The translations under genes and the position numbers were made by a program. Source: Hondaea fermentalgiana (Eukaryota; Sar; Bigyra; Thraustochytrida; Thraustochytriidae). From it: a stretch of 56,739 nt of DNA. Below are positions 10,301-19,439 of this stretch, in pieces (position 1 is the first letter of the stretch; each line of letters opens with the position of its first letter). The notes under the pieces are model-generated. The model had not been told where the DNA came from and did no database searches. It saw only the letters and a program-made list of their open reading frames with translations. The DNA lies in the NCBI GenBank assembly GCA_014084085.1, contig NPFB01000028.1, forward strand, positions 1 through 56,739, in the 5' to 3' direction.

Positions 10301-10806
10301 TCGGCATCTCGTCGCGCCTCCTCGCTCGTCTCAGCGCGGCGACCAGGGCGCGCGAGGCGGCAGAGCGGCCGCGCGCGCGAGCCCGCGCAGCGCCTGCAGC
10401 AGGTCTCGCGGCAGCCGCAGCAGCGCCTGCTCGCCCCGGGCCTGCCCGCCTGCCGGCCTGACTGTCTGTCTGTCTGCCGCGTCCGCCGCGTCGCGCCGAG
10501 GCACGTGAGCGGGCGGGCGCGAGCTTGCGAGGACAGGAGGGAGAGTCGCTGGCCGCTCCTGTGCGGGCGCGCGCAGCGCGCGGGCGCGGGCGAGGGCGAG
10601 GGTGGGGCCGCGCGTGGCAGCCGCAGACCCCGCCGCCGCTGCCGCTGACGCCGTCGCTGTCTGCGTAGAAAGACGAAGAAGAAGAAAATAAGAATACACG
10701 CCGTGCAAAGAAACCGGCCCGACTCCGGGGCAGACTGGCAGGCAGGCAGACGAGTTGGAGAGTAGTCAGAGGATACAGAGGAGAGAGAGCTGAAGTGAGG
10801 AGCGCC

Positions 10807-13005
10807 ATGGAGACCGATAAGATCCCTGCGTCGGACCCGGCGAAGACAGACATGCCCGCAAAGGCGGAAAGCCCCGGACCTTCTGCAGCGACCGGGTCCA
10901 CCACCCCTTCGAAGGCAGCAGACGCTTCGACCTCAGCAACGCCAACACTCGCGAAGAAAACGACGACCTCCACCTCTGCCTCGTCGTCATCATCATCATC
11001 TGCAGCAGCGTCGTCGTCGTCGTCGTCGCCTTCTGTTGCTGCTGCGACTCCTAACACTACACCTACGCCTACTCGTAAACCTTCGACTCCTTCTCAAGAG
11101 GCGCCGAAACCCTCAACTTCAAAGTCTGGTGGCGAAGCAAAAAGTGCTGGAAAAGACATGCCCGCATTGGCCAAGCTATCTACAGGTCGATCAAACAAAA
11201 GCGGTGACTTGCCGGAAGCAAAGGGCGCGACCGGCAAGAACGAGACGCCAAAGGCACGCAAGAATGCGGACGCCGCTGCGAAGCCACGTGGAAACTCTAA
11301 ATCAAAGGATAAAGCGAATATGGACGCCGTTGCCGATGAAGATGGAGACGAAGACGACGAAGATGACGTCGACTCGAACGCAGAAGTGCAAAGCCGACGT
11401 AGCGGCCAAGACGGGCCCATGCTCGGCGAAATGCGGCCCGAAGACCATATCTGGGGCAACGAAAAAGACCCCTTCATTGTGGTCCAGAGCCTCAATAATG
11501 GAGTAGAGGTGCTTGGCAGGCGGCACGTTCCACAAGCAAGGGTCATCGAGCGTGACCTCGGCGTATTTGTGCGCATTCGCGGCTTTGAGATTATTTGCAA
11601 GTACGACCTATTTCTCTCCGAAAAGGTTCTGCAGCCTCTTCTTGCTCCACACGCAGGGCACCTCTGCCCATGGTGGCCCCACGGCGCCGAGGTTGAAGTA
11701 GATACGCTGCGATGGAATGAATCGCAACAGTGCTTCGAGACGCCTCACAACAAAACAAACACAGAATGGAAGCGCGCATGCGTGGGCTGCGTCCAACTTA
11801 TTTTCAGCGGCGAAGGGGAGAGCTGCCGAATTGCCCAGTACGGAAACGGCACCATCAAGACGCACTGTAACACCTGCCGGCCAGTCAACATGGGGACAAT
11901 TTCCCCTTCGCTTTGCAAAGTCTGTCAGAAAACTGCGCCAACGTACGGGTGGCCCAACAACAAGAACAAGACGCACTGTGCAGATTGCCGCAAGCCTGGC
12001 ATGGTTACCGTGGCGAAACGTCTTTGCAAGCATGTTAGCTGCTCCAAGACGGCCTCGTACGGCTACAAGGGTCAGCGCGAATATTGCGCCAAGCACAAAG
12101 AGAGCGATATGGAGCTGGGATATCGTATGTGCATGCGCTGCAAGCAGGCAAAGGCCACGGAGGGCCGCAACGTTCGCGCCACACACTGCAAACCTTGCAT
12201 GGCCGAACTCGAAGCTGGCATTGTTGCCTCGCGCAGCCAAGTTGGTAAAGCCCCCTCGCCCGGCAAAGAAAAACAAAAAGGCGGGAAAGCCTCCAACGGC
12301 GACAAGCCTCGAATCGTATCTTCCAAGGAAAAGACCGATGGAAAAACGTTTAAGTCTGCTTTGGTAGGAAATATGATCAAGTCCAAAGCTAAAGCCGAGG
12401 GCTCCAAATCTGGAAAGAAAGACAAAAAGGAGACGAACGGGTCGCAGGCAGAGACCACCCCTGGTAAAGCCAATAAGCGGTCCGCAACAGGCGCAAAGCG
12501 GGGGCGTCCACGGAAAGTTCGCGCAACAGATTCCCCAGCAGCAAGCGGAAATCCTGGGCCTCAATTCCAACAAATGGGCGGGGTCACGAATCTGATGACC
12601 GCGCATGGCCAGATGCAAGGCTCGGGCAACGGGCAAGCAGCGGCAAACTCCTCCGCACAGAACATATCTAGCCAAGGGCCCACTCACCTGTCCAGCATAA
12701 TGGGCTTCGTGAGCGGTGGTGGCGCCGGCGGCATGCCTGGCGTGAACAAGGAAGTGCTAATTGAGCACATGCACAAGCAAGTGCGCGAAGCTCACATGCA
12801 ACAGGTTGCTGTACAGCAGCATTTTAGCATTTATCAAAGCCTTCTTATCACCGAAGCAGGTCGCGCCATCGACCCCGAGCTCCGCCTCAATCTCATCGAG
12901 CAAGCGAAGAAGCTTCCTGCCTCCCTAATGCAGCAACTTCAGAACGCAAAAACCAGCGAGGAGCAAGCGAAACAAGCCTTGCGCATCTTGCAGCAGGGCC
13001 CGTAA
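10807..13005 (+). CDS. EsV-1-7-like cysteine-repeat protein with AT-hook
   Basis: Predicted 732-residue, probably nuclear protein. The frame is open upstream only from a GTG at 10795; the ATG at 10807 has a strong context (GCGCCATGG). Residues 1-200 are low-complexity Ser/Thr/Ala/Lys, with an acidic stretch near 170-190. Residues about 325-465 carry four Cys/His units. One, CKHVSC...YGY...CAKH, has the C-x4-C ... C-x2-H plan of EsV-1-7 repeats (spacing x14 here), while its neighbours use C-x2-C ... C-x2-C. An AT-hook core (KRGRPRK) lies near residue 564, after a Lys-rich linker. The C-terminal 70 residues look helical and Gln-rich. EsV-1-7 proteins include the brown-algal IMM developmental regulator. 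A chromatin or transcription role is inferred from the AT-hook. The family call is moderate because two to three units deviate from the consensus; a private zinc-repeat family is the alternative. Confidence 0.65.
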   Translation: METDKIPASDPAKTDMPAKAESPGPSAATGSTTPSKAADASTSATPTLAKKTTTSTSASSSSSSSAAASSSSSSPSVAAATPNTTPTPTRKPSTPSQEAPKPSTSKSGGEAKSAGKDMPALAKLSTGRSNKSGDLPEAKGATGKNETPKARKNADAAAKPRGNSKSKDKANMDAVADEDGDEDDEDDVDSNAEVQSRRSGQDGPMLGEMRPEDHIWGNEKDPFIVVQSLNNGVEVLGRRHVPQARVIERDLGVFVRIRGFEIICKYDLFLSEKVLQPLLAPHAGHLCPWWPHGAEVEVDTLRWNESQQCFETPHNKTNTEWKRACVGCVQLIFSGEGESCRIAQYGNGTIKTHCNTCRPVNMGTISPSLCKVCQKTAPTYGWPNNKNKTHCADCRKPGMVTVAKRLCKHVSCSKTASYGYKGQREYCAKHKESDMELGYRMCMRCKQAKATEGRNVRATHCKPCMAELEAGIVASRSQVGKAPSPGKEKQKGGKASNGDKPRIVSSKEKTDGKTFKSALVGNMIKSKAKAEGSKSGKKDKKETNGSQAETTPGKANKRSATGAKRGRPRKVRATDSPAASGNPGPQFQQMGGVTNLMTAHGQMQGSGNGQAAANSSAQNISSQGPTHLSSIMGFVSGGGAGGMPGVNKEVLIEHMHKQVREAHMQQVAVQQHFSIYQSLLITEAGRAIDPELRLNLIEQAKKLPASLMQQLQNAKTSEEQAKQALRILQQGP

Positions 13006-13395
13006 AACCCTTCGGCCCCCACCTCTCCATCCCCTGATTTGGCGAAAATTCAAGGAGTATACACACTTTTCTGCGCAGCTGCCTTCTTTTCTTTTTTTTC
13101 CCTTTCTTGCTTGCTCTGCTTGCCAATGGGCAAATTTCCTGTTTCCATAATTTTTTGTTCTTGTTTTTGTTTTTATCCGTTCGAACCGAGAGCGCCCGAC
13201 AGACCAGCCAGGTTCAAGTTGCGACTCGGCTCAGCTTAGTACAGCCAGCGCGCGGACGGCATCGCTTGCGCTTTGTCAGCCGGCCAGCCATAAATCCAGT
13301 CTTTGTGCACGTGCGTGCGTGCGTGCTTGTCGTCACGTCCCGGGGGCCGTGCGCGCGCGAAGCAACAGCGCGCCCCAGACGGCGCGTCAGCGAGC
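13006..13395. other. Intergenic spacer between Cys-repeat and BBOF1-like genes
   Basis: Nothing coding is visible. A T-rich stretch at 13078-13175 probably belongs to the 3' end of the upstream gene. The GC-rich part from about 13240 leads into the next start. Confidence 0.5.
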
Positions 13396-14964
13396 ATGGC
13401 CAAGAAGAAGAAACAGGCCAAGGCAGCAGCCACCGGAAGCGCCAAAGCGTCGGCAGCTCCGCGACCTGGATCGAGAGGCGATAGCGCAGAAGACGCGCTC
13501 TACAAGCAGTCGCTCGAGTCGCGGGTCGAGGGTCTCAAGCTGCGCGTTGAAGCCCTGCGCGAAGAGAATCTCAGTCTCAAGGAAAAAGCCGCCAAGAGCG
13601 AAAAGGACACGCATGAGTTCGTAGCATACTTTCAAAACGAAATCGAGAAAAAGGATGCTACGATTGCCAAGCTTGCCGAAGAGAGCAACAGAAGCGAGGC
13701 GCGGGCCGAAGAGGAGCTCAAAGCTACGCGAGCGACCAGTGAGGCGGCCGTCAGCAAAGCCCAAAAGGAGCTGCAAGACACCAAAGCTGCTCTCGATGCC
13801 AAGGTGCTCGCGCTCGAGGACGAGCTCGAGCTTCTCTCCGAATATAAACACAAACGTGATGTGCTCAATGCGCGCCTCGAGGCCGCCGAAAGCAGGGCTG
13901 CCGAACAGGCAAAGGAGCACCAGGAACAAATTCACACCATGGAACGGGAATTTATTGAGAAAACCGCGCGAAAGCAGCGTGAAATGGAAATGCGCATCGA
14001 AAGCATCGAGCAAAAGGCGCGAGAGGACGCGCAGCAGGGGCTTGACGCCGATACCCGCAAAATCATAGCCGATAACAAGCGAATGGGTGAGGAGCTCAAA
14101 TTCCAGCTCCAGACCTGTGACGAGCTTCAGGCCCAAAACAAAGCACTTGTCGAGGAAAACAAGCGAGCGCGCCGCAATCTCGAGCTTGCCAGCGGCAAGG
14201 AAGAAGAGTATGCTGCGAGGGGATTTTACAAGGAGAACGAGATCCACAATGCAAGACAAAAAATCAAGGCGCTCGAACGGACGCTCTCGCAAGCTGTTCG
14301 AGATGCTGAGCAGCGGCAGGCAGATGCCGACTCCAAATTTCGCAAGGAAACGGAGAGCCTCAATCTCGAGGTGGCCGGTCTCAAGCAGCTTGTCAAGCTG
14401 AAAAACAAGGAGCTTGCAAACATCCGCAAGCTTGCACAGGTCATCCTTGACCAACGGACAGAGACAGAGCAGTTCTTTTTAGAAGCTCTCGAGCAAGTCA
14501 AGAAAGAAGTACGCCGCGCGCGCGTCGAGGAGCATCATCGACTCGCTGCGGAACATCGTAAGCGAGTACGCTCCGCAGCGAATGCGCCGCCCTCCTCTGC
14601 GAGGTCACATTCAACACGACTACCTTCTATCCGTGCTGCGCAGGATCGCGAATTTCAGCGGCCGCAGCAGCTTGGAATTGAAAATGATTCGCATCTGTCT
14701 GCACCGGTTATGGGCAATCGAGTCTTCATTCCAAAAGACTTCAACATTGAGTTGCGCGACCTAAGCTGGGCAGACCGGGAGCGTGTGCTTCGAATTCTCT
14801 TTGCACGAATCAACGCTGTTGAAAACCAGGCGGGGGATATTATTCGCGATGCCACCCAGGCTGGACTCACAGGCCTTTCTATTGTCCATGCCTCTGACAG
14901 CACTCGCGCTTCAGGTTCTGCAGACGTCTCGGGTCTTCTCGCGGAGAGGCCTGCTGCGCACTAG
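13396..14964 (+). CDS. BBOF1: Basal body orientation factor 1-like coiled-coil protein (BBOF1/CCDC176 family)
   Basis: Predicted 522 residues from the ATG at 13396 (MAKKKKQAK...); upstream in-frame sequence opens only with TTG. A basic Lys/Ala-rich head is followed by an almost uninterrupted coiled coil from about residue 35 to 400. The first part (YKQSLESRVEGLKLRVEAL, then KSEKDTHEFVAYFQNEIEKK) follows the DUF4515/BBOF1 pattern. A conserved-looking tail follows near 440-480 (VFIPKDFNIELRDLSWADRE). In animals BBOF1 aligns and stabilises motile cilia. A basal-body or axoneme role fits a lineage with flagellated zoospores. Related CCDC proteins share the coiled-coil domain, so orthology is likely but not certain. 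Confidence 0.75.
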   Translation: MAKKKKQAKAAATGSAKASAAPRPGSRGDSAEDALYKQSLESRVEGLKLRVEALREENLSLKEKAAKSEKDTHEFVAYFQNEIEKKDATIAKLAEESNRSEARAEEELKATRATSEAAVSKAQKELQDTKAALDAKVLALEDELELLSEYKHKRDVLNARLEAAESRAAEQAKEHQEQIHTMEREFIEKTARKQREMEMRIESIEQKAREDAQQGLDADTRKIIADNKRMGEELKFQLQTCDELQAQNKALVEENKRARRNLELASGKEEEYAARGFYKENEIHNARQKIKALERTLSQAVRDAEQRQADADSKFRKETESLNLEVAGLKQLVKLKNKELANIRKLAQVILDQRTETEQFFLEALEQVKKEVRRARVEEHHRLAAEHRKRVRSAANAPPSSARSHSTRLPSIRAAQDREFQRPQQLGIENDSHLSAPVMGNRVFIPKDFNIELRDLSWADRERVLRILFARINAVENQAGDIIRDATQAGLTGLSIVHASDSTRASGSADVSGLLAERPAAH

Positions 14965-15429
14965 CGAAACCAAGTTAGAGTTTCCCTTCACTCGCACTCA
15001 TACCTGCTGTTGGGCCCATCCATGTACACTAGTCGAGCCCCGCAGCATACTACGTATACGCATCGAGTCTCCTGCCGCGTCGTGACAATTTTGCTGGCTG
15101 TTGGATCTCTCACAGCACGATCATCGATCATGCAGCTCGAGGCGGTCATGCGCATTGGCACGGGCGCTCAGCAAGAGGGTCTGGCTCGCGACACCTTGAA
15201 CAAATTCGAATTCAACTTCACCGTCAACTTCAAAAAATTCAAATTCAAATCTCGAATTCAAAACCCAAATTCGCTTCGTGAGGCCTCGTGGCAGGACTGA
15301 TCATCTGCCAAGTGCCTCTCTCAGACGTATCTTATCAATCCCTTCTTGTATTACTTGCGAACGGACGACGATCAAACACGAGGACGTTGCCTTTGCTGCT
15401 CTGAATTTTCTAACGATTGAGTGCGAGCA
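14965..15429. other. Intergenic spacer with second GAATTC/ATTCAAA-type cluster
   Basis: No coding signal is seen. The main feature is the AT-rich word cluster at 15196-15275. The rest is probably the 3' end of the BBOF1-like gene and the promoter of the next gene. Confidence 0.5.
15196..15275. repeat. Cluster of GAATTC / ATTCAAA-type words (copy 2)
   Basis: Repeated AAATTC, GAATTC, AACTTCA and ATTCAAA words about 155-235 nt upstream of the start at 15430. It is similar in composition and word content to 10205-10300. Confidence 0.4.
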
Positions 15430-17328
15430 ATGAGCAGCCGCAACACATCAACAAAGAAACCACGGTCCAGGAGGGCTCGTTTTGCTGATGGAGAGGACAC
15501 AAAAGCATTGTCAAGTACCGAACATGGTGAAACTACACTTGAAGAAGGCAAGACGCCTTCGCGCCAGCGAGCACTTTCTTCGCGCCGTGCCCCCCAGAAA
15601 AAGTCCATCAGGCTTGGGAGAAAGGCAACACCTTTCCGCAGGAGTAGAAAAATCACGGACAGAAAACAGGGTCGACAAAGGAACCATCGCAGAGATGCTT
15701 CGTCAAACTTAAGCAGCGAAGACGCTGGCAGCGAGCCTCTTCACGAAGACGCAGACTTCGTGCCTCCACCTCGACTTGTCGGCACTGTGCATAGGAAATC
15801 GGGGGAACGCGTCTACGGTCGAAGTTTGCGTCCCCCACTGGTTCATTTCGATGGCTCACTGCAGATTGCATCTTTTTTCAAGACAGGTTCAAGCCGAGAG
15901 ATTCGGCACGAAGCCAGCGAGCCTCTTCCTGCAGCACAAAGCCCCAAGATGTCATCGCTTGTCGCCGAATTCAAGCGTATGGACGACTCTTTGCTCTCAT
16001 TCTCATCTGATTTACGAGAAGGCCTCGAGTCGCCCTCATCCTCGGAGGCGTCGAGCGAGGTAAGCTCGCATGCCTCCGCTTCGCCCAACGCACAGAGTGG
16101 TGGCACCATGAACAACGAATCAGGCCATTTACCATCCTCGCTTGCTGAACAGGACAAGATCGCTGCGGATAACAAGTCCGTCGTGGGCCATGTCAGTCGG
16201 CAAACTACGAGAGCCCCATCTGCTGAGCCATTGCATTGTAGTGACTCTTCTAGTGACGACGAAGTGGAAATCGCACGTGAAGAAAAGTCTCAAGCGGCGC
16301 CAATCGCGCAAGACGTTGCCTCTCCACGAGGACATCTCCATGGCTCTGTGGAAAGTACAGACGCATTCTTCTCGGCGCCTCGTCGGGAAGACGAGCATGA
16401 ACGTCCTCTTGAAGCGACAAAGACATCTCCAAAGATGAGAAATCAGCTCCATGAACCCTCAGACCGTCGAGCCAGGGAGGACTCGGAAGTCATAGCGCTT
16501 CAGGACATCGAAAGCGATGCAGAGCTGACGCTTGACTCTGATTCTTCAAGCGACGCTTCGTCAGGTGCTGCGCGCATTCTGTCATCCGAGCAGTCAAGAA
16601 ACCTTTCCCTTGCATCGCCACTTGACGAAACTAAGGGAGACGAAAAGGGCATGTGCTCTGGCGATGATAATTTCGTCACTGGCGTTGAGAGCGCAAAACG
16701 TGATCTGCTTGTCAATAACAACGACAGTGGCCCGACGCACCTTGAAGAAGAGGAAAAGGACTTTGGGCAACCTGTTGCGCCCATCGACGATACAGTTGAC
16801 TTCACCTTTCAACAACAGGCGGAAGAGAAGGAGGAGGAAGAAGAAGAATCAGAATATCATGATGCGCGGGAAACATTACTTCAAAAGCAAAGTTCCCTCG
16901 AAACGTATGGCGAAGCTGAAGTTCATAGGAGCTCTAGCGATGCTAACATCACGTCCATTGTTGACGAAGATGATTCGATATTGGACCTTAACGAAGAAAT
17001 GTCTTTGAAAGCAACCAACGTTATGCACACCGATAGTGTCGAACGGGTTGCACAGGATGAGTTTGAACATGAAATAATTGCAAGCAATGAGAAACCAAGC
17101 AAACCGAGAACCGAAGACAACATTCGTGCTGGCTCACGAAACGCAAAGGTGGCGTCACGAGTGTGCGCAGAGGATGCTCTTCACTTTTTAGTTCCCAAAG
17201 CAAGCAGGAGAATGTCAAGGAAACGAGGTATGCCGTGGGCGTCTTCCTCCAATGCGAGAAAGAGACGTCTCGACGCGAGCAAGCCATGTTCTTTGCAGGG
17301 TCTGCGGGTCAAATACAGGCGAACTTAG
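15430..17328 (+). CDS. Disordered Ser/Glu-rich protein, function unknown
   Basis: Predicted 632 residues from the ATG at 15430 (the frame also extends to a GTG nine bases upstream). I do not recognise the family. The N-terminus is strongly basic (KKPRSRRARFADG; later RRSRKITDRKQGRQRNHRR). One short segment near residues 110-150 looks more ordered and contains GERVYGRSLRPPLVHFDGS. The middle is rich in Ser, Asp and Glu with many SSSD/DSSSD casein-kinase-like patches and a Glu run near residue 470. The C-terminal 60 residues are basic again (SRRMSRKRG, ARKRRLDAS). Two basic ends around an acidic phosphorylatable centre suggest a nuclear or chromatin-associated protein, but this is inference from composition. 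It converges with the aldehyde dehydrogenase gene, 222 nt away. Confidence 0.7.
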   Translation: MSSRNTSTKKPRSRRARFADGEDTKALSSTEHGETTLEEGKTPSRQRALSSRRAPQKKSIRLGRKATPFRRSRKITDRKQGRQRNHRRDASSNLSSEDAGSEPLHEDADFVPPPRLVGTVHRKSGERVYGRSLRPPLVHFDGSLQIASFFKTGSSREIRHEASEPLPAAQSPKMSSLVAEFKRMDDSLLSFSSDLREGLESPSSSEASSEVSSHASASPNAQSGGTMNNESGHLPSSLAEQDKIAADNKSVVGHVSRQTTRAPSAEPLHCSDSSSDDEVEIAREEKSQAAPIAQDVASPRGHLHGSVESTDAFFSAPRREDEHERPLEATKTSPKMRNQLHEPSDRRAREDSEVIALQDIESDAELTLDSDSSSDASSGAARILSSEQSRNLSLASPLDETKGDEKGMCSGDDNFVTGVESAKRDLLVNNNDSGPTHLEEEEKDFGQPVAPIDDTVDFTFQQQAEEKEEEEEESEYHDARETLLQKQSSLETYGEAEVHRSSSDANITSIVDEDDSILDLNEEMSLKATNVMHTDSVERVAQDEFEHEIIASNEKPSKPRTEDNIRAGSRNAKVASRVCAEDALHFLVPKASRRMSRKRGMPWASSSNARKRRLDASKPCSLQGLRVKYRRT

Positions 17329-17478
17329 GTTAGGACAGGCATGTTTTTGTTGGACTCAAAGCGATTGATCATTCATTTCCTTACTAAGAAGGAGGAAGAA
17401 AGAAAATTACGTGGTGTGCTGCAAGAAAAACTGCTTGCGACCGACTCGTCTTTACCCAAAGGTTCAGTGCTTTATTTT

Positions 17479-17506
17479 TTTGGGGGGGAGGGGGGGAGTG
17501 GGGGAG
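17479..17506 (+). repeat. G-run tract with G-quadruplex potential
   Basis: Four closely spaced runs of four to seven G on the plus strand, between two convergent genes. Simple sequence; any structural role is inference. Confidence 0.35.
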
Positions 17507-17550
17507 TCTTTCGATGCGTCGATCCAGACAAATTTGCGTATTCCTTCCGT

Positions 17551-19086
17551 TTACTTTACGAGCTTGAAGTGGTAGTTCTTGAGACGCGTAAAAGCATTGA
17601 AGCCATGATGCGAGAGAGAGAGGCCCTTGCCGGTGGCCTTGCGGCCCTGCCATGGCATGTATGGGTCCAAGTAGTCCGCACGGTTCATAAAGACAGTCCC
17701 CACATCGACGCGAGACGCATATTCCGAGGCAGCGCTCTCATCCTGAGTGAAAATGGCCGAAGTAAGGCCGTACTTGGAAGCGTTGACGCCACGAATGGCA
17801 TCGTCCATTGAACTCACTTTTTGCACAGCGAGAACGGGACCAAACGACTCTTCGAACATGACCTTCATGGACGCATCACAATCGGCCAAGAGCGTGGGAT
17901 TGTAGATGCGCGGTCCTGTGATGCCGGCGTCATCGTCGGTGTCGCCTCCCAGAATAACCGTCGCGCCCTTCGCCTTGGCATCTGCCACAAGTTCCGCAAG
18001 AGCGGGAATGGCCGTGGGCTGAGCCATCGGTCCCATGGCTGTCTCGGAAGCACGCGGGTCTCCAACCTTGCCGTAAGCGCTGTGGAACTCTTCCCGAGCG
18101 CGATCGAGAAACTCGTCATAGACAGACTCATGAACAAATGCGCGTTCCATACCACAGCAAGACTGGCCCGCATTAAAGAGGGCGCCGTCGACGACGGTTG
18201 CGGCTGCGACATCGAGGTTCGCGTCTTCAGCAACATAGGCAGCGTCGTTGCCGCCCAGTTCAAGCGTGCAATCGATGAATTTAGGAGCACAAGCCGCAAC
18301 GCTTTCCTGCACACGCGTGCCGCCCTCAACGGAGCCCGTGAAGCTGACAAAATCATACAGTCCGGCGCGGATACTCTTGTGCAGAACATCATATTCGCAC
18401 TTTTGAGAGACAACAAGACCGCTGGGGACACCAGCTGCCTTAAAAGCGCGTTCAAAGTGCTCGGAAATGAGAGGTGTGCGGAATCCGTGGTTAACAACAA
18501 CCGCGTTGCCGGCCAGAACCGCGGGCACAATTGAGTTGACTGCCGTGAGCAGCGGGTAGTTGTATGGGGCCAAAGTGAGCACCACACCGACGGGCTCGCG
18601 CACGATCTTGCGGTGAAAATTTTCCGTGTCTTGGTTATTGGTGGTTTCTCCCAAGGTGTAGTCAGCGAGCGCGGTTGGAGCAAGGTCCATCATGGCAATC
18701 GCGCGTTCGCTCATGCCGCGGATCTCTCCCCGGGCGTGGGCCAGGGGTTTGCCCATTTGGCCCGTGATGTCGTTCGCGACCTCATCGGCATTTTCTTCGA
18801 AGTAGCGGAGAAAGGCTTGAACAATATCGACGCGGTCTTGGACGCTTGCGTGCCGCCACTCGGTCTGCGCGAGAGACGCGGTGTCAACGATGGAGCGTAC
18901 CTCGTCGTCGTTCATCATCTTCACAGTGCAGTAAGTATCTCTCGTGAAAGGGTCATCCACTTTCCACTCGGACGCTGAGGAAGACGTGGACGCCCCGCTG
19001 CTCAGAGCGCGCCATTCTTGCAAGCCTCGTGCCGCCTTTGTTACCTGCCGGCCCAGCGGGCGGCTCGCAAGAAGATTACCTAGCAT
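17551..19086 (-). CDS. Aldehyde dehydrogenase, probably mitochondrial
   Basis: Predicted 511 residues from the ATG at 19086; the open frame continues upstream only to a TTG. The N-terminus (MLGNLLASRPLGRQVTKAAR) is Arg-rich and lacks acidic residues, as expected of a mitochondrial presequence. The rest is a full NAD(P)+-dependent ALDH. The nucleotide-binding and substrate regions include PYNYPLL, FTGSVEGG and the catalytic-Glu motif LELGGND. The nucleophile motif NAGQSCCG has two adjacent cysteines, and EESFGPVL lies near the C-terminus. Family enzymes oxidise aldehydes to acids. The subgroup resembles succinate-semialdehyde dehydrogenase-type enzymes, but the substrate cannot be read from sequence. 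Its 3' flank carries a G-run tract on the plus strand (about 17479-17506). Confidence 0.93.
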   Translation of the reverse strand: MLGNLLASRPLGRQVTKAARGLQEWRALSSGASTSSSASEWKVDDPFTRDTYCTVKMMNDDEVRSIVDTASLAQTEWRHASVQDRVDIVQAFLRYFEENADEVANDITGQMGKPLAHARGEIRGMSERAIAMMDLAPTALADYTLGETTNNQDTENFHRKIVREPVGVVLTLAPYNYPLLTAVNSIVPAVLAGNAVVVNHGFRTPLISEHFERAFKAAGVPSGLVVSQKCEYDVLHKSIRAGLYDFVSFTGSVEGGTRVQESVAACAPKFIDCTLELGGNDAAYVAEDANLDVAAATVVDGALFNAGQSCCGMERAFVHESVYDEFLDRAREEFHSAYGKVGDPRASETAMGPMAQPTAIPALAELVADAKAKGATVILGGDTDDDAGITGPRIYNPTLLADCDASMKVMFEESFGPVLAVQKVSSMDDAIRGVNASKYGLTSAIFTQDESAASEYASRVDVGTVFMNRADYLDPYMPWQGRKATGKGLSLSHHGFNAFTRLKNYHFKLVK

Positions 19087-19439
19087 CGGTCGAGTCCGAG
19101 GGTTCTTTCTTTGTCGAAGCTTTTTGTCCTTGTGACGCAGAGCAAGTCTGTCAAAGCTGGTCCAAGCTCTATCTCTGTCACTCGATCGCACACGCGGCTT
19201 TTCCTTGCTCGAGCGCGCGCGCGCGCGCTCTGCACTGCTTTGCCCTTGGCGGAAATCAGATTTGCAACCTGAAAGCAAAGCGAAGCGAAGCGATGCGTGC
19301 TATCTTTCTTTTTTCTTTTAGTAATTCTGTAGGCGAGGCAGGTCAACGCCACCTTATCAACGCAGCCTTGGTAGAGGTAGTATAACAGCCAGCCAGTTAG
19401 CTAGCCACGCACGGCGCTGCACACACCCGCTTGAAGGTT
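19087..19439. other. Spacer between aldehyde dehydrogenase and glutaredoxin genes
   Basis: Both neighbours are on the minus strand, so this holds the aldehyde dehydrogenase promoter and the glutaredoxin 3' end. A short alternating GC run (near 19215-19230) and GCGAA repeats near 19275 are the only features seen. Confidence 0.5.

Larger units (their letters stand above)
9436..10806. other. Intergenic region with repeats and promoter of the Cys-repeat protein gene
   Basis: No gene is supported here. The region holds a (CTTG)n run at about 9531-9564, a C/T-rich tract near 9745-9810, the inverted-repeat element at 9885-9912, a cluster of GAATTC/ATTCAAA-type words at about 10205-10300, and a GC-rich stretch to about 10660. 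Long open frames on both strands have low-complexity translations and no domain. Confidence 0.6.

Noticed and set aside
10269..11057. 262-codon minus-strand frame with Asp/Glu/Ala runs
   Set aside because: Product of TCG/TCA/GCA triplet repeats in the Cys-repeat gene and its leader.
11608..12687. 359-codon minus-strand frame opposite the Cys-repeat protein
   Set aside because: Composition follows the complement of the real gene's codons and no family pattern is seen.
17341..17811. 156-codon plus-strand frame after the disordered-protein gene
   Set aside because: It lies largely opposite the 3' end of aldehyde dehydrogenase and contains a glycine run from the G tract. Judged antisense.
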